A stretch of 64,000 nucleotides of DNA from Myxococcota bacterium (GCA_041389495.1 JAWKRT010000001.1:1550001-1614000), one strand, 5' to 3'; shown: positions 31,641-40,679, numbered from the stretch's first letter. The notes: generated by a model from the letters alone, not told the origin. Program-made: numbers and translations.

Positions 31641-32396
31641 TCAGAGCGGCGCGATCGGGCCCTTGGGCCGCGCGACCACCAGCGCGAGCGTGCGGCTCTT
31701 CGTCGTGAAGCCCGACGCCGTGGCCTCGACCTCGACGGGCGCGCCGCCCGCGTCGACGAACGTGGTCGAGAAGCGCGCGGCCTCGCTGCCCTCGCAGAGG
31801 GCGTCGAGCCGCGTCCAGAGGTCGTTCTGGGCGCCCGGTGCGATGAAGCTCTGCGCGGGAACGCCGAGCAGCGCGTCGCGCTTCACGCCGAGCATCGCGC
31901 CCGCGGCCGGGTTCGCGTCCTCGATCGTGCCGGCGTCGGTGTCGAGCGCGAGGAACGCGTCGGCGATGCGATCGATCGCGCCGGCGACGGCGCGCCGCGC
32001 GAGGCGCGGACGGCCGGCGAGCTTGCGTCCGTTGTGGCTCGTGCGCAGGGCGAGCGCGAACTGCGCGACGAGCGGCGCGAGCGCCTGCTGCAGCGCATCG
32101 CCGCGCTCGGCGGCGAGCAGCGTCGACGCCTCGACCCACGCGTCGAGCAGCGCGAGCGTGCGGCGCTGGTTGACGCGCAGGCCGTCGAGGTTCGGCGGCG
32201 CGGCCTCGCCGCGCATCAGCGCCGTCGACGAGAAGGTGCGGAAGCGGCGGAGCGCCTCCGTCTCCGGTGAAGAAGGAGAGGGTGCGGCGGGACCGAGCAC
32301 GCCGTTCATCGCGGCTTCGATCTGCGGCCGCTTCGCGACGAGCCAGGACCCGAGCTCCCCCAGTGAAGCCCGCGTTTCGCTCTCGGTGTTCCCCAT
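31641..32396 (-). CDS. PAS-domain sensor-like protein without output domain
   Basis: A 251-residue protein whose C-terminal third (about 145-250) is a PAS fold: AFLALDTDAGTIEDANPAAG, LLGVPAQSFIAPG and GAPVEVEATASGFTTKSRTL. The N-terminal 140 residues are helical with no recognised family. There is no kinase, GGDEF or DNA-binding part, so it would act through a partner. The ATG at 32396 is preferred to an upstream ATG at 32471 that has no conserved sequence; TAGACT (32407-32412) 10 bases before it could be a -10 box of a leaderless transcript. It diverges from the PilZ gene by 93 bases, so the two may belong to one c-di-GMP or stress circuit. Confidence 0.75.
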   Translation of the reverse strand: MGNTESETRASLGELGSWLVAKRPQIEAAMNGVLGPAAPSPSSPETEALRRFRTFSSTALMRGEAAPPNLDGLRVNQRRTLALLDAWVEASTLLAAERGDALQQALAPLVAQFALALRTSHNGRKLAGRPRLARRAVAGAIDRIADAFLALDTDAGTIEDANPAAGAMLGVKRDALLGVPAQSFIAPGAQNDLWTRLDALCEGSEAARFSTTFVDAGGAPVEVEATASGFTTKSRTLALVVARPKGPIAPL

Positions 32397-32489
32397 CACG
32401 CGCGGCAGTCTACACCGATTCGCGTTCCGCGCAGCCGCGCGGCGCGTGCTCAATTCTGCACGCGCAGTCACCGATGATGGCCCTCACGT

Positions 32490-33140
32490 ATGAGCCCGCG
32501 CGAGCTGCCGCGACACACTCTCGTCTGCCACGCGCGCGCGCAGGCCTTCACGCCGGGAACGCAGGTCATCCTCGGTCGACTCGGCTACGCGATCTGGCCG
32601 GTCGAGGAGTACGACGCGCGCGACGCCGACGCGCGCGAGGTCGACCCGCCCGCGCTCCGGATCGTGGACGAACGGCGTCTCGGCGAGGTCGAGGACGAGC
32701 CCGGAGAGCGCCCCGTCCAGATCGTCCTGCTGACCGGCCGCCACGGCGCGAGCGGGGCCGACCCGCGCGTCGTCGCCGCGGTCAAGAAGCCCGCGGGCCC
32801 GCACGACCTGTACCGCGTCCTTCAACAGCTGCTCGAAGAATTTCCGCGCGCGACGCCGCGCGTGCCCACCCACCTCCGGGCCCGCTGCGCGCGGAGTGGC
32901 CGCTCGTGGGACGGCTCCATCCTCTCCATCTCGGAGAACGGCTGCCTGCTGCGCAGCAGCGAGGCGCTGCCGCTCGGGAGCGCGGTCGAGCTCGCGTTCG
33001 ACCTGCCCGCGGCGGGCCCGATCGCGATCGTCGCCGAGCCGTCCTACCAGCTCCTGCCCGACGTCGGACTCGTCTTCAGCGGCCTTCCGCCGGGCACGCG
33101 GCGCGCGCTGCGCGACTTCGTGACGTCGACGCTCGGCTGA
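32490..33140 (+). CDS. PilZ domain protein with degenerate receiver-like N-terminus
   Basis: A 216-residue protein. Residues 10-118 look like a worn receiver domain: alternating strands and helices, RIVDERRL at the phospho-acceptor strand and VKKPAGPHDLYRVLQQLLE at the conserved-Lys helix, though the usual acidic pocket is incomplete. Residues 125-216 are a PilZ domain, the c-di-GMP receptor: arginines in the RARCARSGR segment and SISENGCLLR, equivalent to the D/NxSxxG motif. It should bind c-di-GMP if the two arginines are placed correctly. No TM or signal peptide was seen. Its target is unknown; the PAS gene diverges. Confidence 0.8.
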   Translation: MSPRELPRHTLVCHARAQAFTPGTQVILGRLGYAIWPVEEYDARDADAREVDPPALRIVDERRLGEVEDEPGERPVQIVLLTGRHGASGADPRVVAAVKKPAGPHDLYRVLQQLLEEFPRATPRVPTHLRARCARSGRSWDGSILSISENGCLLRSSEALPLGSAVELAFDLPAAGPIAIVAEPSYQLLPDVGLVFSGLPPGTRRALRDFVTSTLG

Positions 33141-33150
33141 GCGCGCGCCG

Positions 33151-34062
33151 CTAGCGCGCGACGAGCCAGTCGGGGTGACGCGCCTCGACGAGGCGGCGGA
33201 GGCCGTCCTTCCACGACACGCGCGCGGGACCGACGAGCGACACCATCTTCGCGTTGTCGCTCATCACGCTCTCGAGCGTCGCCTCGGTCTTCACGAACTT
33301 CGGCTCGAGCCCGCAGAGCTCGCCCAGGTACGCGCACCACTCCTCGATGCTCACGTGCTCCTGGCCCGAGACGTTCACGATCTCGGCCGGCACCTTCGCG
33401 TGCGCGAGCAGCGCCGGGAAGACGCGCGCGATGTCGTCCTCGTGGATCGGCGTGTAGACGCTCGGCGCGTCGCTGTGCACGGTGATGTCGACGCCGTTCT
33501 TCATCATCAGCAGGTGGTAGTACATCCAGCCGCCGTTGTTGCCGTACGGCGTGTTGAGGCGCGCGATGACCGTCGGCAGCCCGAGCTGGCGCGCCGCATA
33601 GCGAACGACCGCCTCCGCGGCGATCTTCGCGATGCTGTAGGTCGGCATCATCACGCGGTGGTTGTCGCCGAGCGGGTCGCTCTCGACGATCGGTTCGTGA
33701 TCCTTGGGCTGGTACACGCCCGTCGTCGAGCAGTGCAGGAAGGCCTTCGCGCGGCGGCAGTGCGCCATCAGCAGGCCCGCCGCCTCGGCGTTCGCGCGCA
33801 GGTCGCCGTCGAAGTCGGGTGTCGCGCCGCGTGCGACGGCGAGGTGGAGCACGTAGTCGAAGTCGGTCGGGAGGCCGTCGAACTCGCCGCTGCCGAGGTC
33901 GGTCGCGACGCACGTGACCCCCGCCGCCTCGAGCGCCGCCTTCTTCTTCGCGTCGCTGAAGCGCGCGGCGCCCCACACCTCGTTCGACTTCGCGAGCGTG
34001 CACGCGAGCGGGAACGCCACCTGCCCGGTCGGGCCGGTGACGAGGATCTTCTTGCCTTCCAT
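33151..34062 (-). CDS. NAD-dependent epimerase/dehydratase (extended SDR)
   Basis: A 303-residue extended SDR with VTGPTGQVAFPLA near 8-20, HLAVARGATPDFD, the active-site Ser/Thr strand LHCSTTGVYQP and the catalytic YSIAK near 142-146. The C-terminal half holds the sugar or ligand region (NTPYGNNGGWMYYHLL). Members act on nucleotide sugars, steroids (3-beta-HSD-like) or aldehydes; the substrate is not evident. AGGAG precedes the ATG, 18 bases after a C-rich leader. It faces the PilZ gene with 10 bases between stops. Confidence 0.85.
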   Translation of the reverse strand: MEGKKILVTGPTGQVAFPLACTLAKSNEVWGAARFSDAKKKAALEAAGVTCVATDLGSGEFDGLPTDFDYVLHLAVARGATPDFDGDLRANAEAAGLLMAHCRRAKAFLHCSTTGVYQPKDHEPIVESDPLGDNHRVMMPTYSIAKIAAEAVVRYAARQLGLPTVIARLNTPYGNNGGWMYYHLLMMKNGVDITVHSDAPSVYTPIHEDDIARVFPALLAHAKVPAEIVNVSGQEHVSIEEWCAYLGELCGLEPKFVKTEATLESVMSDNAKMVSLVGPARVSWKDGLRRLVEARHPDWLVAR

Positions 34063-34152
34063 GGGGTTCTCCTGCGGTCGTCGCCGGGCCCGCTCTCGGG
34101 CCGGCCGGTGTGCGGACGGGGGCGTGACCTGGCGCGCGGGCGCGGGAGCCTA

Positions 34153-35778
34153 TCACGCGATGCGACGCCCGCGCGCGAACGTGGCGCGGACGAGGTCGGC
34201 CGAGAGGGTCTCCCTCGCGCGGGCCCACGGCCGGTCGAGCAGCACGAGGTCGGCCGGCGCGCCCGGCGCGATGCGGCGCGGCGCGCCGCCCGGCGCGTCG
34301 GGGGAGGTCGTGAAGAGCGCGAGCGCGCGCTCGGGCGTCACGGCCTCGCGGCGGCCTAACAACGCTCCGGCCTCGGTGCGCCGGTCGACGGCCGCCTGCA
34401 TCGCGAGCCACGGGTCGGGCGCGCCGTAGGGCGCGTCCGTGCCGCCGCCGAGCGACACGCCCGCCGCGTCGAGGCCCGCGCACCGGTACAGCCACGCGCG
34501 GTCGACCGGATCGACGTCGCGCAGGTAGGCGTCGCCGCGCTCGCGCACGAAGCCCGGCTGCGTGACGACGGCGACGCCCTGCTCGGCGAGCCACGCGACG
34601 AGGTCGGGCGGTGCGACCGACGCGTGCTCGATGCGATCGCCCGCGCGCGCGCCCGCCTGCGCGATCGCGCTCGCCGCGAGCGCGAGCTCGACGCGCGTCA
34701 CGCAGTGCACGGCGACCGCGCGGCCGGCCTCGTGCGCGGCCTCGACCGCGCGCGCGAGCGCGTCGGGCGAGGGCAGGGCGCGCTCGTCGAGCACGAGCTT
34801 GCGCTCGCCGATCTCGATCGCCGGCCCGTCGACATCCGCGGCCGCATCCGCATCCGCGCGCGCGCCGCGCTGCGCGTCGCGCGCGCCGCGCGGCGCGGAG
34901 GTCTGGCCGGCGTGTTCGGCGCGCTCGTCGCATCCGTCGGCGAGCAGCGCGTCGAGCGCGGGCCCGCCCATCAGGCGCACGCGCTGCAGCAGCTCGCCGC
35001 GCGCGAAGGCCGCGGCGAGCAGGCGCGCGGTCGCGGCGTCGTTGCGCGGCGTCGCGTCGGTCGCGCTCGCGACGCCCGCGCGCGCGAGCGCGCGGCTCGC
35101 GTCGGCGAGCGACGGCGCGTCGCCGGGACGCGCGAGCCCGGCGGCCTCGCGTCGCGCCGCGAGCCAGTCGTCGAGGCGGAAGAAGCGCCCGGTCGGGCGC
35201 CCGCGCGCGTCGAGCTCGGCACCCTCCGGCCAGCCGCCGGCCGGCGGCCCGGCGGCGAGGCCCGTCGCTTCGAGGAGCGCACTGCTCCACGTCCACAACG
35301 CGCCCGTGCGGTGTTGGACGCGGACGCGCGCGCCGGGCGCGAGCGCGTCGAGCGCGTCGCGGTCGAGGTCGCCCGCGACGGACTCGTGATAGGCGACGCC
35401 GCGCACCTCGCGCCCACCGCTCGCCGCCGCGCGCAGCGCGCGACCGAGCGGCTCGCGCGACCGCACGCCCGGCGGGCCGCACACGACGGAGGCGCGCGCG
35501 GCGGCGAGCGCGAGGAGGTGGAGGTGGTGGTCGTGCAGCGCCGGGAGCAGTGCGCCTCCGCGCGCGTCGAGGACGCGCGGTGCGTCGCACGCGTCGCGCT
35601 CGGGCTCGGCATCGCTCGCGGCGCGCGATGCGCGCGCGTCGCGCTCCGCGCCGCCCTCGCGCGATCCGCGCGCGCTCGCGCGCGCGGTGATGCGCGCGAT
35701 GCGCCCGCCCGCGATCTCGACGTCGACGCGCACGCGCGCGCCGTCGTCGCGCTCGACCTCGCAGTCGGCGATCAGCAC
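34153..35778 (-). CDS. Amidohydrolase family 3 (YtcJ-like)
   Basis: A 541-residue metal-dependent hydrolase. After the N-terminal beta domain comes LPALHDHHLHLLALAAARA (HxH metal motif). The mid-part holds LVLDERALPSPD, AVHCVTRVELAL and DRIEHASV, and a C-terminal GGGTDAPYGAPDPWLAM supplies the last Asp. Such YtcJ-like proteins hydrolyse N-formyl, N-acyl or cyclic amides; the substrate is undefined. Internal Arg/Asp-rich insertions (near 30-60 and 310-340) are unusual. GTG 35778 overlaps the CaiB stop by 7 bases, so the two form an operon. Confidence 0.85.
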   Translation of the reverse strand: MLIADCEVERDDGARVRVDVEIAGGRIARITARASARGSREGGAERDARASRAASDAEPERDACDAPRVLDARGGALLPALHDHHLHLLALAAARASVVCGPPGVRSREPLGRALRAAASGGREVRGVAYHESVAGDLDRDALDALAPGARVRVQHRTGALWTWSSALLEATGLAAGPPAGGWPEGAELDARGRPTGRFFRLDDWLAARREAAGLARPGDAPSLADASRALARAGVASATDATPRNDAATARLLAAAFARGELLQRVRLMGGPALDALLADGCDERAEHAGQTSAPRGARDAQRGARADADAAADVDGPAIEIGERKLVLDERALPSPDALARAVEAAHEAGRAVAVHCVTRVELALAASAIAQAGARAGDRIEHASVAPPDLVAWLAEQGVAVVTQPGFVRERGDAYLRDVDPVDRAWLYRCAGLDAAGVSLGGGTDAPYGAPDPWLAMQAAVDRRTEAGALLGRREAVTPERALALFTTSPDAPGGAPRRIAPGAPADLVLLDRPWARARETLSADLVRATFARGRRIA

Positions 35779-37301
35779 GGGCGGGCGTCGAGCTCGCCGA
35801 GCACGTCGCGCGTGTCGGCGCCGAGCGCGGCGGCCCGCCCGCGCGCCGGTCGCAGCCGCGGCGGCGCCGCCTCGAGGCGCGCGCTCCCGACGTCGGCCGC
35901 GATCGGCGCCGTCGCGAGGACGGAGGCGACGACGCCGGTGAGCGGAATCGAGAGCAGCCGGCCGCCGCCGTCCGCGTGTGCGGCGAGCGCGGCGGCCGCC
36001 GCGCGCGCACCGGTGAGCGGGTCGGCGAGCGCGTCGCCGCAGAAGCAGAGGCCGTCCGCGCGCGCGGCCGCCGGCGAATCGATCGCGCCGCGCGCGCGCT
36101 CGCGCGCGCGGAGCGCGAACGACGCGCCCGCCGCCACCGCCGCGTCGTCGCCGTACGCGATCCAGCTCGCACCGGGCTCGTCGCGGCCGTAGCCCGTGAT
36201 CGAGACCCACGTCGCGCGGCGCCCGCGCGCGACGACGCGCTCCGCGTCGATGCCGAGCTGCGCGAGCGCGCGCGGGCGCGACGCCTCGACGACGATGTCC
36301 GCCGCCGCGACGAGGCGGGCGAGCGCGGCGCGCCCGTCCGCACTCGCGAAGTCGAGCGCGACGCTGCGCTTCCCGGCGTTCAGCAGGTCGTGGAAATCGG
36401 CCGGGCCGCGCCGCGCGCCGTCGGGGCGTCGCGTCGACTCGACCTTCACGACGTCCGCGCCGGCGAGCGCGAGGAGATGGGTGCAGAGCGGTCCCGCCCA
36501 GAGCGACGAGAGGTCGACGACGAGCGGGCGCCGGCCGCGCGCGGGCCCTCGCGATGTCGAGTGCGCGGTGGCGTCGCCTTCCGCGCGCGCGTGCCCGCGA
36601 GCGGCGCCGCGCGCCGCGGCGCGGCCCGCGGCGCTCTCGGACGCCGGTGTGAGCTCGCGCGCATCGAGCCACGCGCCCGCGTCGGCGCGGGGAGCCGCGG
36701 CGACCGCACACGCGAGCCCGAGCTCGCGCGCGCGCAGCGCGACGGGCTCCGCGTCGCGCGCGCGCAGGGCGCGGGCCGCGAACTCCCAGGGCTCCGAGCC
36801 GCCTCGCGGCGTCTCGAGCCAGGCGTCGAGCAGCGCCGTGTCGTCGTCGCGCACGAGCTGGAGCGCGACGGCGCCGTCGCGCGTGCGCAGGAGCCGGCAG
36901 TCGCCTCCGGGCGCGACGTCGCCGCGGCGCGCGAGCGCGAGCGCGGCCGCGCGCTCGCCGAGCAGGAGCGCGCCGTCGAGCGCATCGAGCCCGGGTGCGC
37001 GCGGAAGGCCGAGCGCGCGCGCGAGCCGCGCCACCTCGGCGACGGCGCGCGCCGCGGCCGTCGCGAAGGCCGCGGGCGCGACGAGCGGGGGGCCGTCCGG
37101 GAAGCCGGTGACGGCCATGGCGCCGCTGCGCGCCCAGTCCTCCGCTCCGGCGCGCGCGTCGACCGGCGCGTCGCAGGCCGCCACCACGCGCGCGAGCTCG
37201 TCGCCGGACGTCGCGGTCCGTCCGGTGACACTCGCGGTCGCGTCCGCGCGCGCGGCGTCGCTTCCGTGCGCATCTCCAGCGTGCGAGCCGCGAGGGGACA
37301 T
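35772..37301 (-). CDS. CaiB/BaiF CoA-transferase with extra N-terminal half
   Basis: A 509-residue class III CoA-transferase. The typical N-terminal start (LVVDLSSLWAGPLCTHLLALAGADVVKVE) appears only at residue 260; the catalytic Asp is D427 in ADPLTGARAAAAAL. Residues 50-220 look like another, worn transferase half (DWARSGAMAVTGFPDGPPL). An Ala/Arg-rich bridge joins the parts. Such tandem arrangements occur in actinobacterial and deltaproteobacterial relatives. The protein moves CoA between organic acids; partners unknown. ATG 37301 is the first with family sense. It overlaps the amidohydrolase gene, so an acid released by that enzyme may be its substrate. Confidence 0.82.
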   Translation of the reverse strand: MSPRGSHAGDAHGSDAARADATASVTGRTATSGDELARVVAACDAPVDARAGAEDWARSGAMAVTGFPDGPPLVAPAAFATAAARAVAEVARLARALGLPRAPGLDALDGALLLGERAAALALARRGDVAPGGDCRLLRTRDGAVALQLVRDDDTALLDAWLETPRGGSEPWEFAARALRARDAEPVALRARELGLACAVAAAPRADAGAWLDARELTPASESAAGRAAARGAARGHARAEGDATAHSTSRGPARGRRPLVVDLSSLWAGPLCTHLLALAGADVVKVESTRRPDGARRGPADFHDLLNAGKRSVALDFASADGRAALARLVAAADIVVEASRPRALAQLGIDAERVVARGRRATWVSITGYGRDEPGASWIAYGDDAAVAAGASFALRARERARGAIDSPAAARADGLCFCGDALADPLTGARAAAAALAAHADGGGRLLSIPLTGVVASVLATAPIAADVGSARLEAAPPRLRPARGRAAALGADTRDVLGELDARPC

Positions 37302-37578
37302 GGGATCGCATGCTATCGCCGCGACCGGGCCGGGCGGGCGCGCGCCGCGTCGCGCGCGCGCCGCGAAGCCGGCGCGGGGCCCGCGTCGCCGCCGGCGGCC
37401 CCGCGCCGCCAATCAGGGCTGGAACTCGCGCGACGCGATGCAGTAGCTTCCGCGGCCGCCGCGCGGCCGACCCTCGGGCGCGAGCGATCCGCGCGAGTGA
37501 GCCGTGGTGCGCGCCCGAGCCGGGTCGTCCCGGCGCCAGTGTGTCCACCGGCTCGCGCCCGGCTCGCCGCCGCGCGCC

Positions 37579-37618
37579 GAGCCCCTTCGAGAGCGCCCGT
37601 CGAGAGCCCTTTCGAGAC
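37579..37618. repeat. Direct repeat upstream of the small 37.6-kb gene
   Basis: GAGCCCCTTCGAGAG (37579-37593) recurs as GAGCCCTTTCGAGAC (37604-37618), two mismatches in fifteen, 25 bases apart. The copies sit just before the start of the small gene, in an otherwise empty 334-base stretch, and may be a regulator's paired half-sites. Confidence 0.45.
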
Positions 37619-37635
37619 CGGAACGGAGAGACCCG

Positions 37636-37947
37636 ATGGCAGACATCAAGGCAGGGACGCGGCTGCGCAGCGCCGTGTGTGCGACCGAGGTGATGGTGGT
37701 GGCGGCGCCGGCCGGCGGCGCCGAGCTCACGTGCGGCGGCGCGGCGATGCTCCCGATCGCGGAGACGCCGCCTCCGGGCGGGCAGCCCGCGGCCGACGCG
37801 GCGGCCGGCACGCAGCTCGGCAAGCGCTACGTCAACGCGGCGGGCGACCTCGAGGTGCTCTGCACGAAGCCCGGCGCCGGCTCGCTCGGCGCGAACGGCG
37901 CGCCGCTCCAGATCAAGGAGGCGAAGCCGCTGCCGTCGTCCGACTGA
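37636..37947 (+). CDS. Small conserved-looking protein beside an acyl-CoA ligase
   Basis: A 103-residue protein. It begins MADIKAGTRLRSAVCATEVM, with two cysteines (AVCATE and TCGG) in the first half and LEVLCTKPGAGSL in the second, and no signal or membrane segment. Small proteins with this style of N-terminus accompany AMP-dependent ligase genes, as I remember, but I cannot name the family. GGAGAG lies before the ATG, and the ligase starts 27 bases after its stop, so they are co-transcribed. A zinc or carrier role through the cysteines is speculation. The upstream 130 bases read as Arg-rich and are not part of it. Confidence 0.75.
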   Translation: MADIKAGTRLRSAVCATEVMVVAAPAGGAELTCGGAAMLPIAETPPPGGQPAADAAAGTQLGKRYVNAAGDLEVLCTKPGAGSLGANGAPLQIKEAKPLPSSD

Positions 37948-37974
37948 CGCGCGCTCGCACCCGAGGCCCGCTCG

Positions 37975-39483
37975 ATGAACCTGATGATGCTGCTCGAGAT
38001 GGCGTCGGCCGGCTTCGCCGACCGCGTCGCGGTGACCGACGGCGCGCTCGCGCTGACGTACGGCGAGCTCTTCGGCGCGGCGGGCGCGGCCGCGCGGCGC
38101 GTGCGCGAGAGCGGCGCGAAGCACCTCGCCGTGCTCGACGTGAGCAGCCCGGCCGTGCCGACGGGCCTGTTCGCCGCGGCCTGGGCCGGCGTGCCCTTCG
38201 TCCCGCTCAACTACCGGCTCACGGGCGAGGAGCTCGAGCGCCTCACGTCGCAGATCGCGCCCGCGCTGCTCGTCGCGGACGGCGAGCGCGCGGCGTCGCT
38301 GCGCGGGCTCGCGGGCATCGAGGTCGTCGCGCGCGACGAGTTCCTCGCGAGCGCGCGCGCGGGCGAGCCGCTCGAGCCGTCGTCGTGGCCGATGGATCCC
38401 GAGGACATCGCGGTCCTGCTCTTCACGAGCGGCACGACGGGGCCGCCGAAGGCCGCCGTCATCCGCCACAAGCACCTGACGTCGTACATCCTGACGACGG
38501 TCGAGTTCGGCGCGGCGGGCGACGAGGACGGCCAGCTCGTCGCGGTTCCTCCCTATCACATCGCCGGCATGGCGACGCTGTGCAGCTCGATCTACGCGGG
38601 TCGCAAGATCGTGCAGCTCCCGAACTTCGCGGCGGCGGACTGGCTGCGGCTCGCGCGCGACGAGCGCGTGAGCCAGGCCTTCGTCGTGCCGACGATGCTC
38701 GGCCGCATCCTCGACGAGCTCGGCGACGCCGCGCGCGACGCGCTGCCGCACCTGCGCGCGCTCGCCTACGGCGGCGGCAAGATGCCGCTCCCCGTGATCG
38801 AGCGCGCGATGGCCGCGCTGCCGCACGTCGCGTTCACACAGGCCTACGGGCTCACGGAGACGAGCTCGACGATCGCCGTGCTCGGCCCCGACGACCACCG
38901 CACCGCGTTCGCGAGCGACGACCCGGCCGTGCGCCGGCGCCTCGCGTCGGTCGGCCAGCCGATTCCCACCGTCGAGGTGCAGATCCGCGACGACATGGGC
39001 GCCGTGCTCGGCCCGAACGAGCGCGGTGAGATCTTCGTGCGCGGCGAGCAGGTGTCGGGCGAGTACCTCGGCAAGGGCACGACGCTGCTCGGCGACGGCT
39101 TCTTCCCGACGCGCGACGGCGGCTACCTCGACGACGAGGGCTACCTGTTCCTCGAAGGTCGTCAGGACGACATCATCGTGCGCGGCGCGGAGAACATGTC
39201 GCCCGGCGAGATCGAGGACGTGCTGCTGCAGCACGAGGCCGTGCGCGACGTCGCGGTCGTCGGCGTGCCCGACGAGCAGTGGGGCGAGGCGGTGGCCGCG
39301 GCCGTCGTGCTGCACGAAGGGCAGAGCGCGACGGTCGAGGCGCTGCAGGCCTACGTGCGCGAGCGCCTGCGCTCGTCGCGCACGCCCGAGCGCATCGTCT
39401 TCCGCGCCGAGCTCCCGTACAACGAGACGGGCAAGCTCCTGCGGCGGCTCGTGCGCGCCGACCTCGCCGAGAACGCGTCATAG
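37975..39483 (+). CDS. AMP-dependent acyl-CoA synthetase/ligase
   Basis: A 502-residue ANL-superfamily ligase that activates a carboxylic acid via an acyl-adenylate and then forms the thioester with CoA. Motifs in order: LLFTSGTTGPPKAA near 143, VPPYHIAGMATL, AYGLTETSSTI near 290, GYLDDEGYLFLEGRQDDII near 380, and the C-terminal catalytic lysine in NETGKLLRR. It is shorter than fatty-acyl ligases of about 550 aa and resembles the FadD3/phenylacetate-type branch. It overlaps or abuts the hydratase reading frame downstream, forming a small operon: small protein, ligase, hydratase. Confidence 0.93.
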   Translation: MNLMMLLEMASAGFADRVAVTDGALALTYGELFGAAGAAARRVRESGAKHLAVLDVSSPAVPTGLFAAAWAGVPFVPLNYRLTGEELERLTSQIAPALLVADGERAASLRGLAGIEVVARDEFLASARAGEPLEPSSWPMDPEDIAVLLFTSGTTGPPKAAVIRHKHLTSYILTTVEFGAAGDEDGQLVAVPPYHIAGMATLCSSIYAGRKIVQLPNFAAADWLRLARDERVSQAFVVPTMLGRILDELGDAARDALPHLRALAYGGGKMPLPVIERAMAALPHVAFTQAYGLTETSSTIAVLGPDDHRTAFASDDPAVRRRLASVGQPIPTVEVQIRDDMGAVLGPNERGEIFVRGEQVSGEYLGKGTTLLGDGFFPTRDGGYLDDEGYLFLEGRQDDIIVRGAENMSPGEIEDVLLQHEAVRDVAVVGVPDEQWGEAVAAAVVLHEGQSATVEALQAYVRERLRSSRTPERIVFRAELPYNETGKLLRRLVRADLAENAS

Positions 39484-39587
39484 GCCGCGCGGAAGAGGCG
39501 CGCATCCTCGCGCTCGACGAGGCGCTCGCCCGCCTCGCGTCTCCCTTCGCCACCGAGGACGTCTCGCCGCTCACGGGCGCGCCGCTC

Positions 39588-40541
39588 TTGTGCGTGCGCG
39601 TCGACGGGCGTGCGCCGACCGACGCGGAGGTCGACGCCGCGTGCGCGACGCTCGCGCGGCTGCCGGCGCCGACGGTCGCGATCGCCGGGCCGGGTGCGCG
39701 CGCGACGCCCGCGCTGCGGCGGCTCGTCGACCGCTTCGACGTCGCGCTCGAGTCCGAGGCCGACCTCGCGCGCATCGCGAACGCGGTGCGCGCGCGCCCG
39801 CTCGCCGCCGCGGCGCTCGTGCAGCTGCTGCGCATGGGCGAGACGCTCGACGTGCCGCAGGCGCTCGTCGCCGAATCCTTCGTGTACTCGGCGCTGCAGG
39901 CGGGCCCCGAGTTCGCGGCGTGGCGCGCCGCGCGCGGCGCGCCGCCGGGGCTCGGCCCGAGCTCGACGCCCGCCGTCCGCGTCGAGCGCTTCCGCGGCAC
40001 GCTCGCGCTCACGCTCGACCGGCCGCACAAGCACAACGCGTTCTCGAGCGAGATGCGCGATGCGCTCGCCCTCGCGCTGCGCCCGGCGCGCGTCGACCCG
40101 GGCGTGCAGGAGATCGTCGTGCGCGGCGCGGGGCGCTCGTTCTGCAGCGGCGGCGACCTCGACGAGTTCGGCACGCTTCCCGACCCGGCGACCGCGCACC
40201 TGATCCGCACGACGCGCAACGTCGCGCGCGCGCTGCACGACCTGCGCGACCGCGTGCGCTTCGAGGTGCACGGCGCGTGCATCGGCGCGGGCTGCGAGCT
40301 TCCCGCGTTCGCGCGCCGCGTCGTCGCGCGGGAGAGCGCGTTCTTCCAGCTGCCCGAGCTCGGGATCGGGCTCGTGCCGGGCGCGGGCGGCACGGTGAGC
40401 CTGCCGCGCCGCATCGGGCGCCAGCGCACGGCCTGGCTCGCGCTCACCGGGCGGCGCATCGACGCGCCGACGGCGCTCGCGTGGGGGCTCGTCGACGAGG
40501 TGGTGCTCGAGCCGGGCGTCGAGCGCGACGCGCTCGCCTGA
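39588..40541 (+). CDS. Enoyl-CoA hydratase with N-terminal extension, start uncertain
   Basis: The crotonase core runs from about 39970 to the stop: LALTLDRPHKHNAFSSEM, the oxyanion segments FCSGGDLDEF and GACIGAGCELPAFA, and LPELGIGLVPGAGG with catalytic acid. The frame before it is also coding-like, with no canonical start at the end of the ligase gene; the two ORFs touch as ATAG (39480-39483). TTG 39588 is listed, GTG 39594 is close, and GTG 39279 would lie deep in the ligase. The true start may be near 39480 with a non-standard codon or a sequence error. The 125-170 residue extension before the crotonase core is helical and unrecognised. Confidence 0.75.
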   Translation: MCVRVDGRAPTDAEVDAACATLARLPAPTVAIAGPGARATPALRRLVDRFDVALESEADLARIANAVRARPLAAAALVQLLRMGETLDVPQALVAESFVYSALQAGPEFAAWRAARGAPPGLGPSSTPAVRVERFRGTLALTLDRPHKHNAFSSEMRDALALALRPARVDPGVQEIVVRGAGRSFCSGGDLDEFGTLPDPATAHLIRTTRNVARALHDLRDRVRFEVHGACIGAGCELPAFARRVVARESAFFQLPELGIGLVPGAGGTVSLPRRIGRQRTAWLALTGRRIDAPTALAWGLVDEVVLEPGVERDALA

Positions 40542-40679
40542 TCGCAGCGTCGCGCGGCGCGGCGGTGCGCGGGCGGCTCGCCGCGGGTGTGCGCCGCGTG
40601 GTATGACTGGCGCGTGCGCGCGCGCGGCGGCGCCTAACGAGCCCGCGCACGGCGGCTCGAGGCGGCGAAGGCCGGCGAG

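Noticed and set aside
34153..39315. A 1720-codon open frame on the minus strand
   Set aside because: Only its last 541 codons resemble a protein (the amidohydrolase). The rest is antisense to real genes and open only because stop codons are rare in GC-rich DNA.
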